Shown here: piece by piece, positions 25,622 through 33,923 of the stretch
How the letters are laid out: each line of letters starts with the position of its first letter
How positions within the stretch are numbered: position 1 is the first letter of the stretch
Assembly: GCA_040394475.1 (NCBI GenBank)
Contig: JBEBSD010000061.1
Coordinates: 1 to 38,722 of the forward strand
Direction of reading: 5' to 3'
DNA: 38,722 nucleotides
DNA from: JBEBSD01 sp040394475
Lineage (GTDB): Bacteria; Bacteroidota; Bacteroidia; Cytophagales; Spirosomataceae
Made by a program: the position numbers and the translations under genes
The notes under the pieces: generated by a model
Told to the model about the DNA's origin: nothing
Seen by the model: only the letters and a program-made list of their open reading frames with translations
Database searches by the model: none

Positions 25622-28600
25622 ATGTCAACTTTCCGTAACCTCCACGTATCCTACGTCGGAATCAATGCCTACTCCCAAAGCCCCCTGAACGGGTGCATCA
25701 AAGATGTCCTGGCCCTGGACTCCCTGCTTCGGGAGCAATGTGCGCAGCAAACCGACACCTTACGCTATACGCCCTTTTATCTGCTGGCGCCCACTGCCGC
25801 CGACCTGGAACGCCTTACCGAATACGAAGACAGGCATGGTATACAATTGCCGTATGAACTGCCCACGTTCGAAAATGTAAGTCAGAAAGCGTTCGCTCAT
25901 TTAAAGCACGCCCGGGACGGGGACATCTGTGTTTTCTACTACAGCGGGCATGGCTCTCAAACCGACGCCCCCGAAGTATTCCGGCATGCCAAACCCGACC
26001 GGAAAAATGAAACACTGGTATGCCTGGACAGCCGCGACGGCGCCAGGGATCTTATCGACAAAGAAATTGCCTTCCTCCTCTGGGACGCATTGAAGGGAAA
26101 AGAAGTCCATACACTGGTTATCATAGACAGTTGTCATGCAGGGACCAATACCAGAGACGCCCGGGAAGAAGGAGAGCAGGTGCGGTACCGGTTCCAGTCC
26201 GCTGCCGACAAGAGGGTCCCGTTTGAAGAGTACCTGGGGTACGGGCAGCCGGATTTTTACGACCTGCAGGAAGGCAATGCCCGTATCAAAATTGCCAGGT
26301 ACATTCATTTAGCGGCTGCCAGAGATTCCGAGAAAGCCCTTGAGACCCTGAAAGGAGGACTGTTTACTACGCAACTGATTGAGCTGCTCCGGTCAGGCGG
26401 GACTTCTAAAAGTTACCGGGAGCTGGTACAAAGCCTCGCCGTTACCGTCCGGAACCGGAATCCAAACCAAAACCCGGTAAGTTTTGCGCGCGAACCCGCC
26501 GATCTGGACCTGCAATTCCTGGGAGGCCGGGTTATTCCTTACCAGCCCGCTTTTGAATTACACTACAAAAGCAGGCTCCGCGCATGGCATATCAATGCCG
26601 GCGCCCTGCAAGGGATCACGCCGTCAACGGATGCTGCAAAGACCGTCTTTCGACTGGTCAAGGACCAGGGCGTTCCCCCTACCGACCTGGAGGTAAGCGA
26701 AGTGCATGCCGATTACTCGGTCGTAGCGGATACCGGGACACTTGATACGAACAGGCCGGCCTACCAGGTATCCCTGGTAAGCCTGGCTCACTCCGTCATC
26801 CAGGTGGGATTTTCGGCAGCGCTCCGGGAAAATCCAGTCCTGTTGGCTGCCATCGAAAACGCTTATTCCCACTCCGCTTTTCCATTTTTGGAGCTCACCG
26901 GATCCAACGGTCGGGCAGATTACCTGATCGACTTATCATCCGACGGGCAGTTCATGCTTACCCGTGCCACAGGCACTACCCCCTTATTCAAGCGGGAACG
27001 CAAACCTGCCTTGTTCCTCAGCCAGGTCGACAGCCTGGGGAAATGGCTAAACACATTGGAACTGAAAAACGGGACAACCCGCTTTGACAAAGACGATTTC
27101 GTCTTTGAAATAGAACGCATTGAGGGCCGGGAACTCACCCCCGCCAACCGTGAAACAGTAAAGGGGGAACAATGGCTGATGACACCGGACGAAGAAGTGG
27201 TCTTTGCCTACGTCGACAACCGGCAGCCCGCTTTCCGGCTGCGTATAAGCATCGCGGCAACCTCCGCCCTGAGCGCCTGCTATGCAGGCGCGCTGTACCT
27301 TGACAGCCGGTACGGAATTTTCACCGGACTTGTTCCCGGCGATACCGGGCGACTGGAAAAAGGCAAAAGCCCGCTTTCCTTAGAAATCATCCTGGATGGC
27401 CGGGTTACCCGCACGCTGGAGCTTGAAAGGGATCCGCTTTATGACCTGTATCAAATCAATGAAATCAGTGATTACCTGAAAATTATCGTTTCCAGTCAGC
27501 CCATCACGCTATCCCATTACAGCCAGGAAAGCCTGGAACTGGATCCCGATCGTGCCGGTGTCACGAACAAAGGATTGAGCACATCCGGACGAACGGACAG
27601 TTCCGCCGACTGGGCGGTATTCGATTTTACATTCAGGATTGTCGGTCCTCACAAAGAAAAAGTGCTGCTGCCAGGAAGCGTCGTCGGGTTTCCGGCCTTC
27701 AAAATCGAGGCGCCGGAAGGGTTCAGCGCCAGCATTTATGCGGCCACCGGTGAAGATATCATCCGGAAACAGCGGAGCAGCCAAACCCGTGGCCTCAACA
27801 AGGAACTGGATCAGCAATGGGATAACCTGTCGCTTTCCGCCGCTGCCTGGGGAGAAGACCCGTCCGAAACCGCCTTCACTTCCGGTCTCTCCTTAGGTCC
27901 TGACGGGGACATCCATGTATTGGAGCTCCTCCCGGCAGCCGACCGGCCGCTGGTACTGCCGGCCGGCAAGGAACTCCTCCTTACTCCGAATGTACCCACC
28001 ACAAGGGCTGTTGAAGACCTGGAAGAGGTGATTATCCCCTATGGTTATGATGAAACCTTTCAGGTTTATTATCCGCTGGGGTATTCTGACGCCGAAGGAC
28101 GGGTGCATATCGAGACGCTTCCCAGCGAAACGGCCGGGTTGATCCGGGAAGAAGGCCCGGGCCTCAAAAGTATCGGCGGGTCTGTCAAGCTTTTCTTCCG
28201 AAAGCTATTCCGGAAAAAAACCGGTATCAACACGCTGCAGTTGTACGGTTTCAATGCGGATGGTTCCTGGAAGGCCCCCATCACCGATACTGCTGAAATC
28301 CGGAGGCTGCTGAAAACCAGGCCCGGAGCCCGGGTCGTCCTGCTGACCCATGGACTCACCGGTGATACCCGGCATATGGTTGCCGCCCTGAAAGAGCTAA
28401 AAGCATTGAAAACCCTCGCCGCCTTTGTTTTGACCTATGACTATGAAAATTTATCCACCCCCGTTGACGATGCTGCTAACGTACTCCAAACAGAGCTGAA
28501 GGTGTTATGGAATGAGCCGGAACAGATGCCGAAGCTTACAATTATTGCGCATTCACAGGGAGGGCTGCTCGCGCGCTGGATGGTAGAAAAAGTCGGAGGA

Positions 28601-29161
28601 GTCCCCTTTGTCGATCACCTCATTCTGGTTGGGGTAGCCAGCGCCGGTTCCGAACTTGCCCAGTTGGGCACCAGTGTTTTCAGCCTGCTCACCCATGCCC
28701 TCAACGTCACCGGTCCCCTTAAATATGCGATTACCGGTCTTTCGTTCCTGTTGAAAGCATTGAAATCAGATCCGGGCAGGACCCTCAAGGACACAGCTCC
28801 CCGCTCGGCCTTTATCCAGAACCTCAGGGATTCCGGGAAACCGCACACCGTACAGTATCATGTGATTATCGGAGACACCGCCCTTATTGCCAGGGACTAC
28901 GAGGGAGATGATACTTTTTTGCAGAAAGTGAAAAAGGCACTCGCCAAAAACCTGGTCATTCCCGGTTTTACGCACCTGCTTTTCGGAAGTGCGCCCAATG
29001 ACATCGCCGTTACCATTGAAAGCGCTACGGCTATAAGAGCTTACAACAGCAGCTCCCACACCAGGATTGTGGCAAGCAACCACCTTGCCTATTTCAGGGA
29101 ACGGTTGTCGCAGCAGGAATTACTGGATTTTTTAGCCGCAGAGCCGGGTACCACAAGCTGA
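25622..29161 (+). CDS. Caspase-like (C14) protease fused to an alpha/beta hydrolase
   Basis: The 1179-aa product has no signal peptide or membrane helix, so it should be cytosolic. Residues 1-290 are a metacaspase/caspase-like domain with the catalytic dyad intact: His110 in Y-Y-S-G-H-G-S and Cys171 in I-D-S-C-H-A-G. Residues about 300-880 are beta-rich and unrecognised and may be sensing or adaptor domains. Residues about 905-1179 form an alpha/beta hydrolase with L-L-T-H-G-L near the start, the nucleophile elbow A-H-S-Q-G-G (Ser978), a likely acid in I-I-G-D, and a late His1154 in S-N-H-L-A-Y-F. That is the layout of PGAP1/triacylglycerol-lipase-like esterases. An R-G-L site (Arg723) lies ahead of the hydrolase. 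It is followed 34 bp later by a subtilase gene. A proteolytically triggered lipase effector is plausible but inferred. Confidence 0.85.
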   Translation: MSTFRNLHVSYVGINAYSQSPLNGCIKDVLALDSLLREQCAQQTDTLRYTPFYLLAPTAADLERLTEYEDRHGIQLPYELPTFENVSQKAFAHLKHARDGDICVFYYSGHGSQTDAPEVFRHAKPDRKNETLVCLDSRDGARDLIDKEIAFLLWDALKGKEVHTLVIIDSCHAGTNTRDAREEGEQVRYRFQSAADKRVPFEEYLGYGQPDFYDLQEGNARIKIARYIHLAAARDSEKALETLKGGLFTTQLIELLRSGGTSKSYRELVQSLAVTVRNRNPNQNPVSFAREPADLDLQFLGGRVIPYQPAFELHYKSRLRAWHINAGALQGITPSTDAAKTVFRLVKDQGVPPTDLEVSEVHADYSVVADTGTLDTNRPAYQVSLVSLAHSVIQVGFSAALRENPVLLAAIENAYSHSAFPFLELTGSNGRADYLIDLSSDGQFMLTRATGTTPLFKRERKPALFLSQVDSLGKWLNTLELKNGTTRFDKDDFVFEIERIEGRELTPANRETVKGEQWLMTPDEEVVFAYVDNRQPAFRLRISIAATSALSACYAGALYLDSRYGIFTGLVPGDTGRLEKGKSPLSLEIILDGRVTRTLELERDPLYDLYQINEISDYLKIIVSSQPITLSHYSQESLELDPDRAGVTNKGLSTSGRTDSSADWAVFDFTFRIVGPHKEKVLLPGSVVGFPAFKIEAPEGFSASIYAATGEDIIRKQRSSQTRGLNKELDQQWDNLSLSAAAWGEDPSETAFTSGLSLGPDGDIHVLELLPAADRPLVLPAGKELLLTPNVPTTRAVEDLEEVIIPYGYDETFQVYYPLGYSDAEGRVHIETLPSETAGLIREEGPGLKSIGGSVKLFFRKLFRKKTGINTLQLYGFNADGSWKAPITDTAEIRRLLKTRPGARVVLLTHGLTGDTRHMVAALKELKALKTLAAFVLTYDYENLSTPVDDAANVLQTELKVLWNEPEQMPKLTIIAHSQGGLLARWMVEKVGGVPFVDHLILVGVASAGSELAQLGTSVFSLLTHALNVTGPLKYAITGLSFLLKALKSDPGRTLKDTAPRSAFIQNLRDSGKPHTVQYHVIIGDTALIARDYEGDDTFLQKVKKALAKNLVIPGFTHLLFGSAPNDIAVTIESATAIRAYNSSSHTRIVASNHLAYFRERLSQQELLDFLAAEPGTTS

Positions 29162-29195
29162 TCAGCAACATTTACCAACTCAACATCCAATTTTT

Positions 29196-30815
29196 ATGAA
29201 ATTCTACGTCGAACAACAGCATGAAACCCTGGAACGGGGCCTTGAGGAACAAGCGCCCGAAACTTCCGTTATTTCCATTTCTTCCAAAAGCATGACACCC
29301 GAAAACCCCTGGGACAGTGCGCATGCCCTGGTTCAGTCGGACGGGTCACTGACATTTGCCGAACCTTTGATGGATTATATGGAGGACATCGGCTTACCGG
29401 AGGGGTATGAGGACTACGAGGAAACCACTGAAAGAGGGCTCCCCGATGCCCCCCCACCGGTATATGACAAGGATTGGTCAAGTCCGGCGCCCCCTTCTCT
29501 CTGGCATTTACAAACAGCCTTTTCCCAACTGGCCGATGCCGTCCGGGAAGTAGCAAACAGTAACCCGGACGCAGTGATCCGGGTGGCGCACTTCGATACA
29601 GGGTACGATCCGGACCACAGTACCTTGCCTGTTATCCGGAAGGAGCTTCAGAAAAACTTTCTGGAAGCGGGCCGCCGTAATGATGCCAGTGACCCGGACG
29701 CACGATCCGGTATTATTTCCAACCCCGGCCACGGAACCGGGACCCTGGCCATTCTGGGAGGCAGAGAGGGCCTGCTGCCCACCGGAGATACGGTAGCGAT
29801 CGGGGCTGCACCCTTCGTCGAAGTGGTGCCCCTACGGATCGCCAACGCCGTGGTGCTGATCAAATCCGACCATTTTGTGGAGGCCATGAATTATGTACTG
29901 GCCCTTTCCGATAATCCTGCCACGCGCATCCACGTCGTGACCATGAGTATGGGAGGCGTCGCCTCAAAAGCCTGGGCCCGGGTCATCAACGAGGCGTACG
30001 AAAAAGGCATTCTGGTCGTCACTGCCGCCGGTAACAACTTCGGTCGGAAAACCCCGCGTACGCTGGTATACCCGGCCCGTTTCAACCGGGTGATCGCCGC
30101 CTGCGGGATTACCCACGACCTGCGGCCCTATAGTAAAGTCTGGGCCAGCCATCTGACCACCATGCAGGGAAATTACGGACCTTCGAAACTGATGCGCACC
30201 GCACTTTCGGCCTTTACCCCGAATATGCCCTGGGCACAGATCGGGACAGGCAACCAGGTCCATTTAAAAGGCGCCGGCACCTCTTCCGCTACCCCGCAAA
30301 TCGCGGCTGCCGCTGCCATTTACTGGAAAAAGTACTATCACGAGCTGATGGAACTGGATGGCTGGCAGCAAACAGAAGTTATCCGGCAGGCGCTCTTTCA
30401 ATCGGCAACCCTTCGAAATGTACAAAGCATTGAAGGCAAACCTTTGGCTGAAGATAAGAAGCGCTTTTATTTCGGGAATGGCTACCTGCAAGCCGGCAAC
30501 ATGCTCCGGTTGCAGCCGTCCGCACTGCTGGGATCGCTGAAAAAGGAGGAAAAGGACAACGCCATTCTCCCGTTCTGGAGGGTCCTGCTCGGAACCAAAG
30601 CGTTAACGGATGAGGAGAACGTTGAAGCCGAAATGTACCAGCTCGAAATCCTCCAGCTCATCCAGGTCTCTCCCCGGCTGCAGGAGATTTTACAAAATGA
30701 AGAAAAAACGCTTGAAGATTTGAATGAGGACGAACTCGATGCATTCATCGGGGAGATCCTCCGGATGAAAGAAGCCTCGGAAAGTTTAAAGGAGTTTCTG
30801 GAAATGCGGCGGTAA
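29196..30815 (+). CDS. Cytosolic subtilisin-like (S8) serine protease
   Basis: This 539-aa protein has the full subtilase triad: Asp134 (H-F-D-T-G), His179 (G-H-G-T-G) and Ser363 (G-T-S-S-A-T-P), with the oxyanion Asn280 (A-A-G-N-N). There is no signal peptide. The first about 125 residues are acidic, Pro-rich and low in structure, and contain E-R-G-L twice (Arg14 and Arg80). Metacaspase-type proteases cut after Arg or Lys, so these are candidate activation sites for the upstream caspase-like protein; this is inference. The C-terminal about 110 residues are acidic and helical (L-E-D-L-N-E-D-E-L-D-A-F). It sits 34 bp after the caspase-hydrolase gene in one operon and converges, with a 3-bp gap, on the membrane coiled-coil gene. 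Confidence 0.9.
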   Translation: MKFYVEQQHETLERGLEEQAPETSVISISSKSMTPENPWDSAHALVQSDGSLTFAEPLMDYMEDIGLPEGYEDYEETTERGLPDAPPPVYDKDWSSPAPPSLWHLQTAFSQLADAVREVANSNPDAVIRVAHFDTGYDPDHSTLPVIRKELQKNFLEAGRRNDASDPDARSGIISNPGHGTGTLAILGGREGLLPTGDTVAIGAAPFVEVVPLRIANAVVLIKSDHFVEAMNYVLALSDNPATRIHVVTMSMGGVASKAWARVINEAYEKGILVVTAAGNNFGRKTPRTLVYPARFNRVIAACGITHDLRPYSKVWASHLTTMQGNYGPSKLMRTALSAFTPNMPWAQIGTGNQVHLKGAGTSSATPQIAAAAAIYWKKYYHELMELDGWQQTEVIRQALFQSATLRNVQSIEGKPLAEDKKRFYFGNGYLQAGNMLRLQPSALLGSLKKEEKDNAILPFWRVLLGTKALTDEENVEAEMYQLEILQLIQVSPRLQEILQNEEKTLEDLNEDELDAFIGEILRMKEASESLKEFLEMRR

Positions 30816-30818
30816 GAA

Positions 30819-31511
30819 CTACTTGTCTATCCAGATCTCAAACTGTCCTTTGGGAACCTTTTTGTCTGCTTTTTGCAGCCTGACTTCCAGGTTGGCCACC
30901 GGGCTTTTGTACTTTTCATACATAGCCTTTACCTGCCGGAGCAGTTCGGTTGCCAGAGGTAGGTCCTCCGGGTGCCAGTACTTCACCGTACTGGCATACC
31001 GCATCTTAGGACTGATATGCTCGATACCGGGGACAATAGCGCCCTGATCGATCAGGTATTGCTGCAACGGCGCAGACACTTTGTTCCCGTTCCGGTCGTG
31101 GATGTAGATAATATTGGCCAGGAAAACGCCCCTGGTCAGCGCTCTTTCATTGGTCAGGTACTTGGAAACGGTCCGGTGCCCGGCACTGTTCGCATTTGCC
31201 TGGAACGAAGGATTGTTTTGGGCAGCCAGTCCCTGCCGCCAGCCGTCCAGCTCTGCATTCAGCTTCCCGATGCTGTCGTTCATGACGGTAAGCGCTTTGT
31301 TACTCCGGGTAAGACTGTCTTTTGATGCCTCCAGCACTTCATTCGTCTCCAGCAGCTTTTGTTTGGCAGTATCCAGCTTCGCTAACAGGTAGAGGCTGTA
31401 CACAATCAGCACCAGGGCCAGCAGCAGCGCCACTATACTTTGTCTTTTAAGGCTACGTATTTGCCGGGAAATATGTCCTCTTGATGCCTCAAATTCCTGC
31501 AGACTGCTCAT
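30819..31511 (-). CDS. Membrane-anchored coiled-coil protein of unknown function
   Basis: I do not recognise the family. The 230-aa protein has a basic cytosolic N-terminus (residues 1-25), one membrane helix (about 27-47, I-V-A-L-L-L-A-L-V-L-I-V), a coiled coil (about 50-95) and a globular domain (about 105-230). The final part contains V-K-Y-W-H-P-E-D-L-P-L-A-x-x-L-L and ends G-Q-F-E-I-W-I. Topology suggests a type II protein with the globular domain outside. Its 5' end and upstream region are duplicated beside the CHAT gene at 32564-33517, so the two were once a cotranscribed pair. A role as sensor or partner of the CHAT protease is inference. Confidence 0.75.
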   Translation of the reverse strand: MSSLQEFEASRGHISRQIRSLKRQSIVALLLALVLIVYSLYLLAKLDTAKQKLLETNEVLEASKDSLTRSNKALTVMNDSIGKLNAELDGWRQGLAAQNNPSFQANANSAGHRTVSKYLTNERALTRGVFLANIIYIHDRNGNKVSAPLQQYLIDQGAIVPGIEHISPKMRYASTVKYWHPEDLPLATELLRQVKAMYEKYKSPVANLEVRLQKADKKVPKGQFEIWIDK

Positions 31512-31533
31512 GTTAACAAAGGGTTAAGAAAAC

Positions 31534-31625
31534 AGGTAACAACACGATCGCACCGGAGCTATTCTGTCTTCCGGTTTTAAAGCCATGCGCGCCTATGAAG
31601 GGCCCCGGTAACGGTGTAATTTAAT
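31534..31625 (-). pseudogene. Remnant of a second CHAT protease gene
   Basis: About 80 bp (31544-31624) align closely with 32958-33043, the part of the intact CHAT gene that encodes N-Y-T-V-T-G-A and the following residues. Here N-Y-T-V-T-G-A is kept, after which a single-base shift and stops appear. The sequence before and after is missing, so only a core fragment survives between the start of the coiled-coil gene and a copied upstream region. Confidence 0.75.
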
Positions 31626-31628
31626 GAA

Positions 31629-31700
31629 CATAAAGTTCGAAAAAAAAGGGCATTCCGGCCTCCTTTTCCCGGAAATTTTAGTAAACGGTCAGTAAAAACC
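31629..31700 (-). promoter_or_regulatory. Upstream box, copy A (duplicated)
   Basis: This stretch matches 33660-33731 over about 72 bp at roughly 80 percent identity, including ATAAAGTTCGAAAAAAAA and TAGTAAACGGTC. In copy B it lies upstream of the CHAT gene, so it probably holds the promoter of the ancestral CHAT/coiled-coil unit. Confidence 0.65.
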
Positions 31701-31805
31701 TAAAATAGCGCGCTATGCCATGAAAACCGGGTAAGTACGGGCATCCCCGGAACTACCTGATCTCTACCCCCTTTCGTCCGTAAACTTAAAAACAAAACAT
31801 TATCC

Positions 31806-32036
31806 ATGACAACTCAAAAGACATCAGCGTTAAACATCTCCTTGTGGGTTGCACAAGTGTTGCTGGCGGCCATGTTCCTGATGGCAGGCGTAATGCCCAT
31901 CGCAGAGCTGGGTCAGTCAATGCCGTGGGTCAACGACATGTCGGCGGGACTGGTCAGATTTATCGGTATTTCCGAATTGCTGGGCGGTATCGGACTCTTA
32001 TTGCCTGTTTTGCAGGCCGTAATCCGGAAGTCCTGA
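31806..32036 (+). pseudogene. Truncated DoxX-family membrane protein
   Basis: The 76 codons match the first half of a DoxX-like protein: L-W-V-A-Q-V-L-L-A-A-M-F-L-M-A-G, M-P-W-V and I-G-I-S-E-L-L-G-G-I-G-L-L-L-P. Family members are about 120-135 aa with four helices; here the last two helices are missing because the sequence switches near 32015 to an unrelated gene in another frame. Probably non-functional. Confidence 0.75.
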
Positions 32037-32515
32037 TTCCTTATATCGCCTCGCAAACCACCCGCATTAAAGTGGGTTCCGGCTCGGTATTGCTCAACCA
32101 TTACAGTCCGTTCAAAGTAGCAGAAGTATTCAGCACTTTAGAAGAACTGTTTCCCGGCAGGATTGATATGGGCATCGGGAGAGCCACGACCGGGCCTGTT
32201 ACCGATATTGCTTTGCAACGCAATCGTTCTTACCGGCAAACCTCCGACGATTCGGGAGAACAGCTGGCGGAATTGCTGGCGTGGATGGAAAATGGCTTTG
32301 AGCCGAAACATCCTTTCAGTCAGGTGACGGTTTATAAGCAACCGCCGCGGATACTGGCCGGCACACCCGAAAAGGTCGGCAAATGGCTCACCGAAATTGC
32401 CGCTGCCTACGGCGCTGAAGAAATAATGGTGCAGTGCATCACCTCCAACCATCAGGGCAGGTCAAGGTCGCACCGGTTGCTCGCTGAGCACATAGGATTG
32501 AAAGCGAACGGATAG
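32015..32515 (+). pseudogene. Truncated luciferase-like (LLM) flavin oxidoreductase
   Basis: The reading frame encodes an N-terminally truncated piece of an LLM-class flavin-dependent oxidoreductase, with P-E-V-L-I-P-Y-I-A, T-T-R-I-K-V-G-S-G, L-E-E-L-F-P-G-R-I-D-M-G-I-G-R, H-P-F-S-Q and a C-terminal G-T-P-E-K-V-G-K-W. The first about 60 residues are absent, and about 150 residues between H-P-F-S-Q and the C-terminal part appear deleted. It is joined to the DoxX fragment and its end abuts the duplicated coiled-coil 5' end. A relic, not an active enzyme. Confidence 0.75.
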
Positions 32516-32550
32516 AAATATGTCCGCCTCAAATTCCTGCAGACTGTCCA
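32515..32550 (-). pseudogene. 5' fragment of a second coiled-coil gene
   Basis: From a start codon at 32548-32550, the minus strand encodes M-D-S-L-Q-E-F-E-A, matching M-S-S-L-Q-E-F-E-A of the intact gene at 30819-31511, then a 7-8 bp deletion and an abrupt end of similarity. Upstream bases (to 32574) also match 31512-31533. It lies directly behind the CHAT stop codon, showing the ancestral order CHAT then coiled-coil. Confidence 0.75.
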
Positions 32551-32563
32551 TTTTAACAAAGGG

Positions 32564-33517
32564 TTAAGAAAACAACCCAATTCCTTTAGGGGCATGCTTT
32601 CCCAGCAGTTCAGCGTTAAACTCTGCCACTTTATAGCGCTGTTGATTCTTGATCCCGAAGATTGAAAAAATGGCAGAAGCCAGACCCACCAGGGTAACTT
32701 CCAGCTTTTCCAGGTAAAAAATACCATACACCATCGCGCCGACTCCAAACAGGAACAGGATGATTACCAGCACGACCAGGACATGGTCCGTCAACTCACC
32801 GTCGGTAAACACTTCTTTCTGACTGGGGGCTATAATCCCGATTTTCCACCAGTCCGGTTTATCCAGCTCTTTTTCAAATCCTTCTCTGACAAAAAGCTCC
32901 CATTGATCCTGGTTTGTATCTGTCCGGGTGACCAAACCCCGCCAGGTAGTATACTTCGACGACGTAGCCGGAGCGATCCTGCCTTCCAGTTTCAAGGCGT
33001 TGAGCGCGTGTTCAAAAGCCCCGGTAACGGTATAATTGGTTGAAGACACAGCTTCGTAAAATATAGTAGCAAATTCCTTGGCCAGCCCGTCCGCGACCTT
33101 ACCCCTGGTGGCTACCACGGCTTTCACTTTGTTCTCGAACAGCAATTTCACCTGATCCTGGGTAGCACAGCCATTCAAGAATACCATTTTGAGATTCCTA
33201 GCTTCTCCTAAAAGTCCGGCCAATCCGGCTGCGTGTGCGGATCCATTCCGGAAAATCAATTCTTCCGACCCCGCATGACCGCTGAAATGAAAAATGATGA
33301 GCTGATGCTTATAGTTTTGGATATCTCTTTTGATCCTATCCGTCCTGGCATTGCCGCGTGCAGGGAAATGCACATCCAGGTAGGCATCCGATTGCGTGAT
33401 CCTGTACCGTTCCCATGCACTGGAAATAGCATCAAACTCGTCCTGCAGATATTGCAGATAGGCATCCTGCGGATCAGCGCTCTGCGAAAAATAAGCTAAT
33501 ACTACCGGGGTATTCAT
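32564..33517 (-). CDS. CHAT-type caspase-like protease with two membrane helices
   Basis: This 317-aa protein begins with a CHAT (caspase HetF associated with TPRs) domain. The catalytic pair is intact: His81 in F-H-F-S-G-H-A-G and Cys117 in F-L-N-G-C-A-T-Q. Residues about 130-200 complete the caspase fold. Two membrane helices follow (about 245-268 and 272-289), with a short basic tail. No TPR repeats are present, which is unusual because CHAT domains often carry them or work with a TPR partner. The protease domain should face the cytosol. An ancestral partner gene, the coiled-coil protein, once followed it. A role in regulated proteolysis at the membrane is inferred. Confidence 0.85.
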   Translation of the reverse strand: MNTPVVLAYFSQSADPQDAYLQYLQDEFDAISSAWERYRITQSDAYLDVHFPARGNARTDRIKRDIQNYKHQLIIFHFSGHAGSEELIFRNGSAHAAGLAGLLGEARNLKMVFLNGCATQDQVKLLFENKVKAVVATRGKVADGLAKEFATIFYEAVSSTNYTVTGAFEHALNALKLEGRIAPATSSKYTTWRGLVTRTDTNQDQWELFVREGFEKELDKPDWWKIGIIAPSQKEVFTDGELTDHVLVVLVIILFLFGVGAMVYGIFYLEKLEVTLVGLASAIFSIFGIKNQQRYKVAEFNAELLGKHAPKGIGLFS

Positions 33518-33659
33518 AGGACTGGCAATTGATTGTTCAATTCTGAAATCATTTTCGCTATCACGGTAACCGAACAGGTGGATTTACCTGCAGCAGACAT
33601 AACGCATTCCATTTAAGTAGCATGTGGGAAAGAATCGCCCGGAATTAATTCGTATAGCT
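33518..33659. other. Region upstream of the CHAT gene
   Basis: About 140 bp without a gene, lying between the CHAT start codon and the conserved upstream box at 33660-33731. It is absent from copy A, where the box directly joins the CHAT fragment. Nothing further was recognised. Confidence 0.4.
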
Positions 33660-33731
33660 GCATAAAGTTCGAAAAAAAAGAACATTTCTGCTTTCTTTTC
33701 CGGGAAAATTTAGTAAACGGTCGATAAAAAG
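33660..33731 (-). promoter_or_regulatory. Upstream box, copy B (duplicated)
   Basis: This stretch is homologous to 31629-31700. On the minus strand it contains TAAATTTT, close to the Bacteroidota minus-7 motif, and a T-rich run, so it likely carries the promoter of the CHAT gene. Conservation of this non-coding block in both copies, while the coding parts decayed, suggests it is functional or young. Confidence 0.6.
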
Positions 33732-33923
33732 TGATCAGCTGTCAGTGATCAGCTATCGGCTGTCTGTGATCAGCCGCCAGGCGGACCGTTTTTTATTCAT
33801 CGATCGACGGCGATCCACCAGACCACATTAACTTGTGCCCAATCCGATTGCCGTTTGCAGATTTCCGATAGCTGATAGCTGACTGCTGATTTCCGATAGC
33901 TGACTGCCGATAGCTGATTTCCC
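33731..33923. repeat. Cluster of GATCAGCT / GATAGCTGA repeats
   Basis: Three GTGATCAGC words lie at 33731-33774. In the opposite sense, a 28-bp unit beginning ATTTCCGATAGCTGA is tandemly repeated at 33861-33888 and 33889-33916, with a partial third copy to 33923. The left and right clusters are roughly reverse-complementary and could form a large stem. Related words occur at 38571-38681. Similar AGCTATCAGCT-type repeats are widespread in Cytophagia genomes. No gene lies in 33731-34041. Confidence 0.7.

Noticed and set aside
31806..32515. Genuine DoxX-oxidoreductase fusion protein
   Set aside because: The two parts are in different reading frames and both are truncated relative to their families.
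33731..33923. CRISPR array or insertion sequence
   Set aside because: The units are adjacent without unique spacers, and no transposase is encoded.
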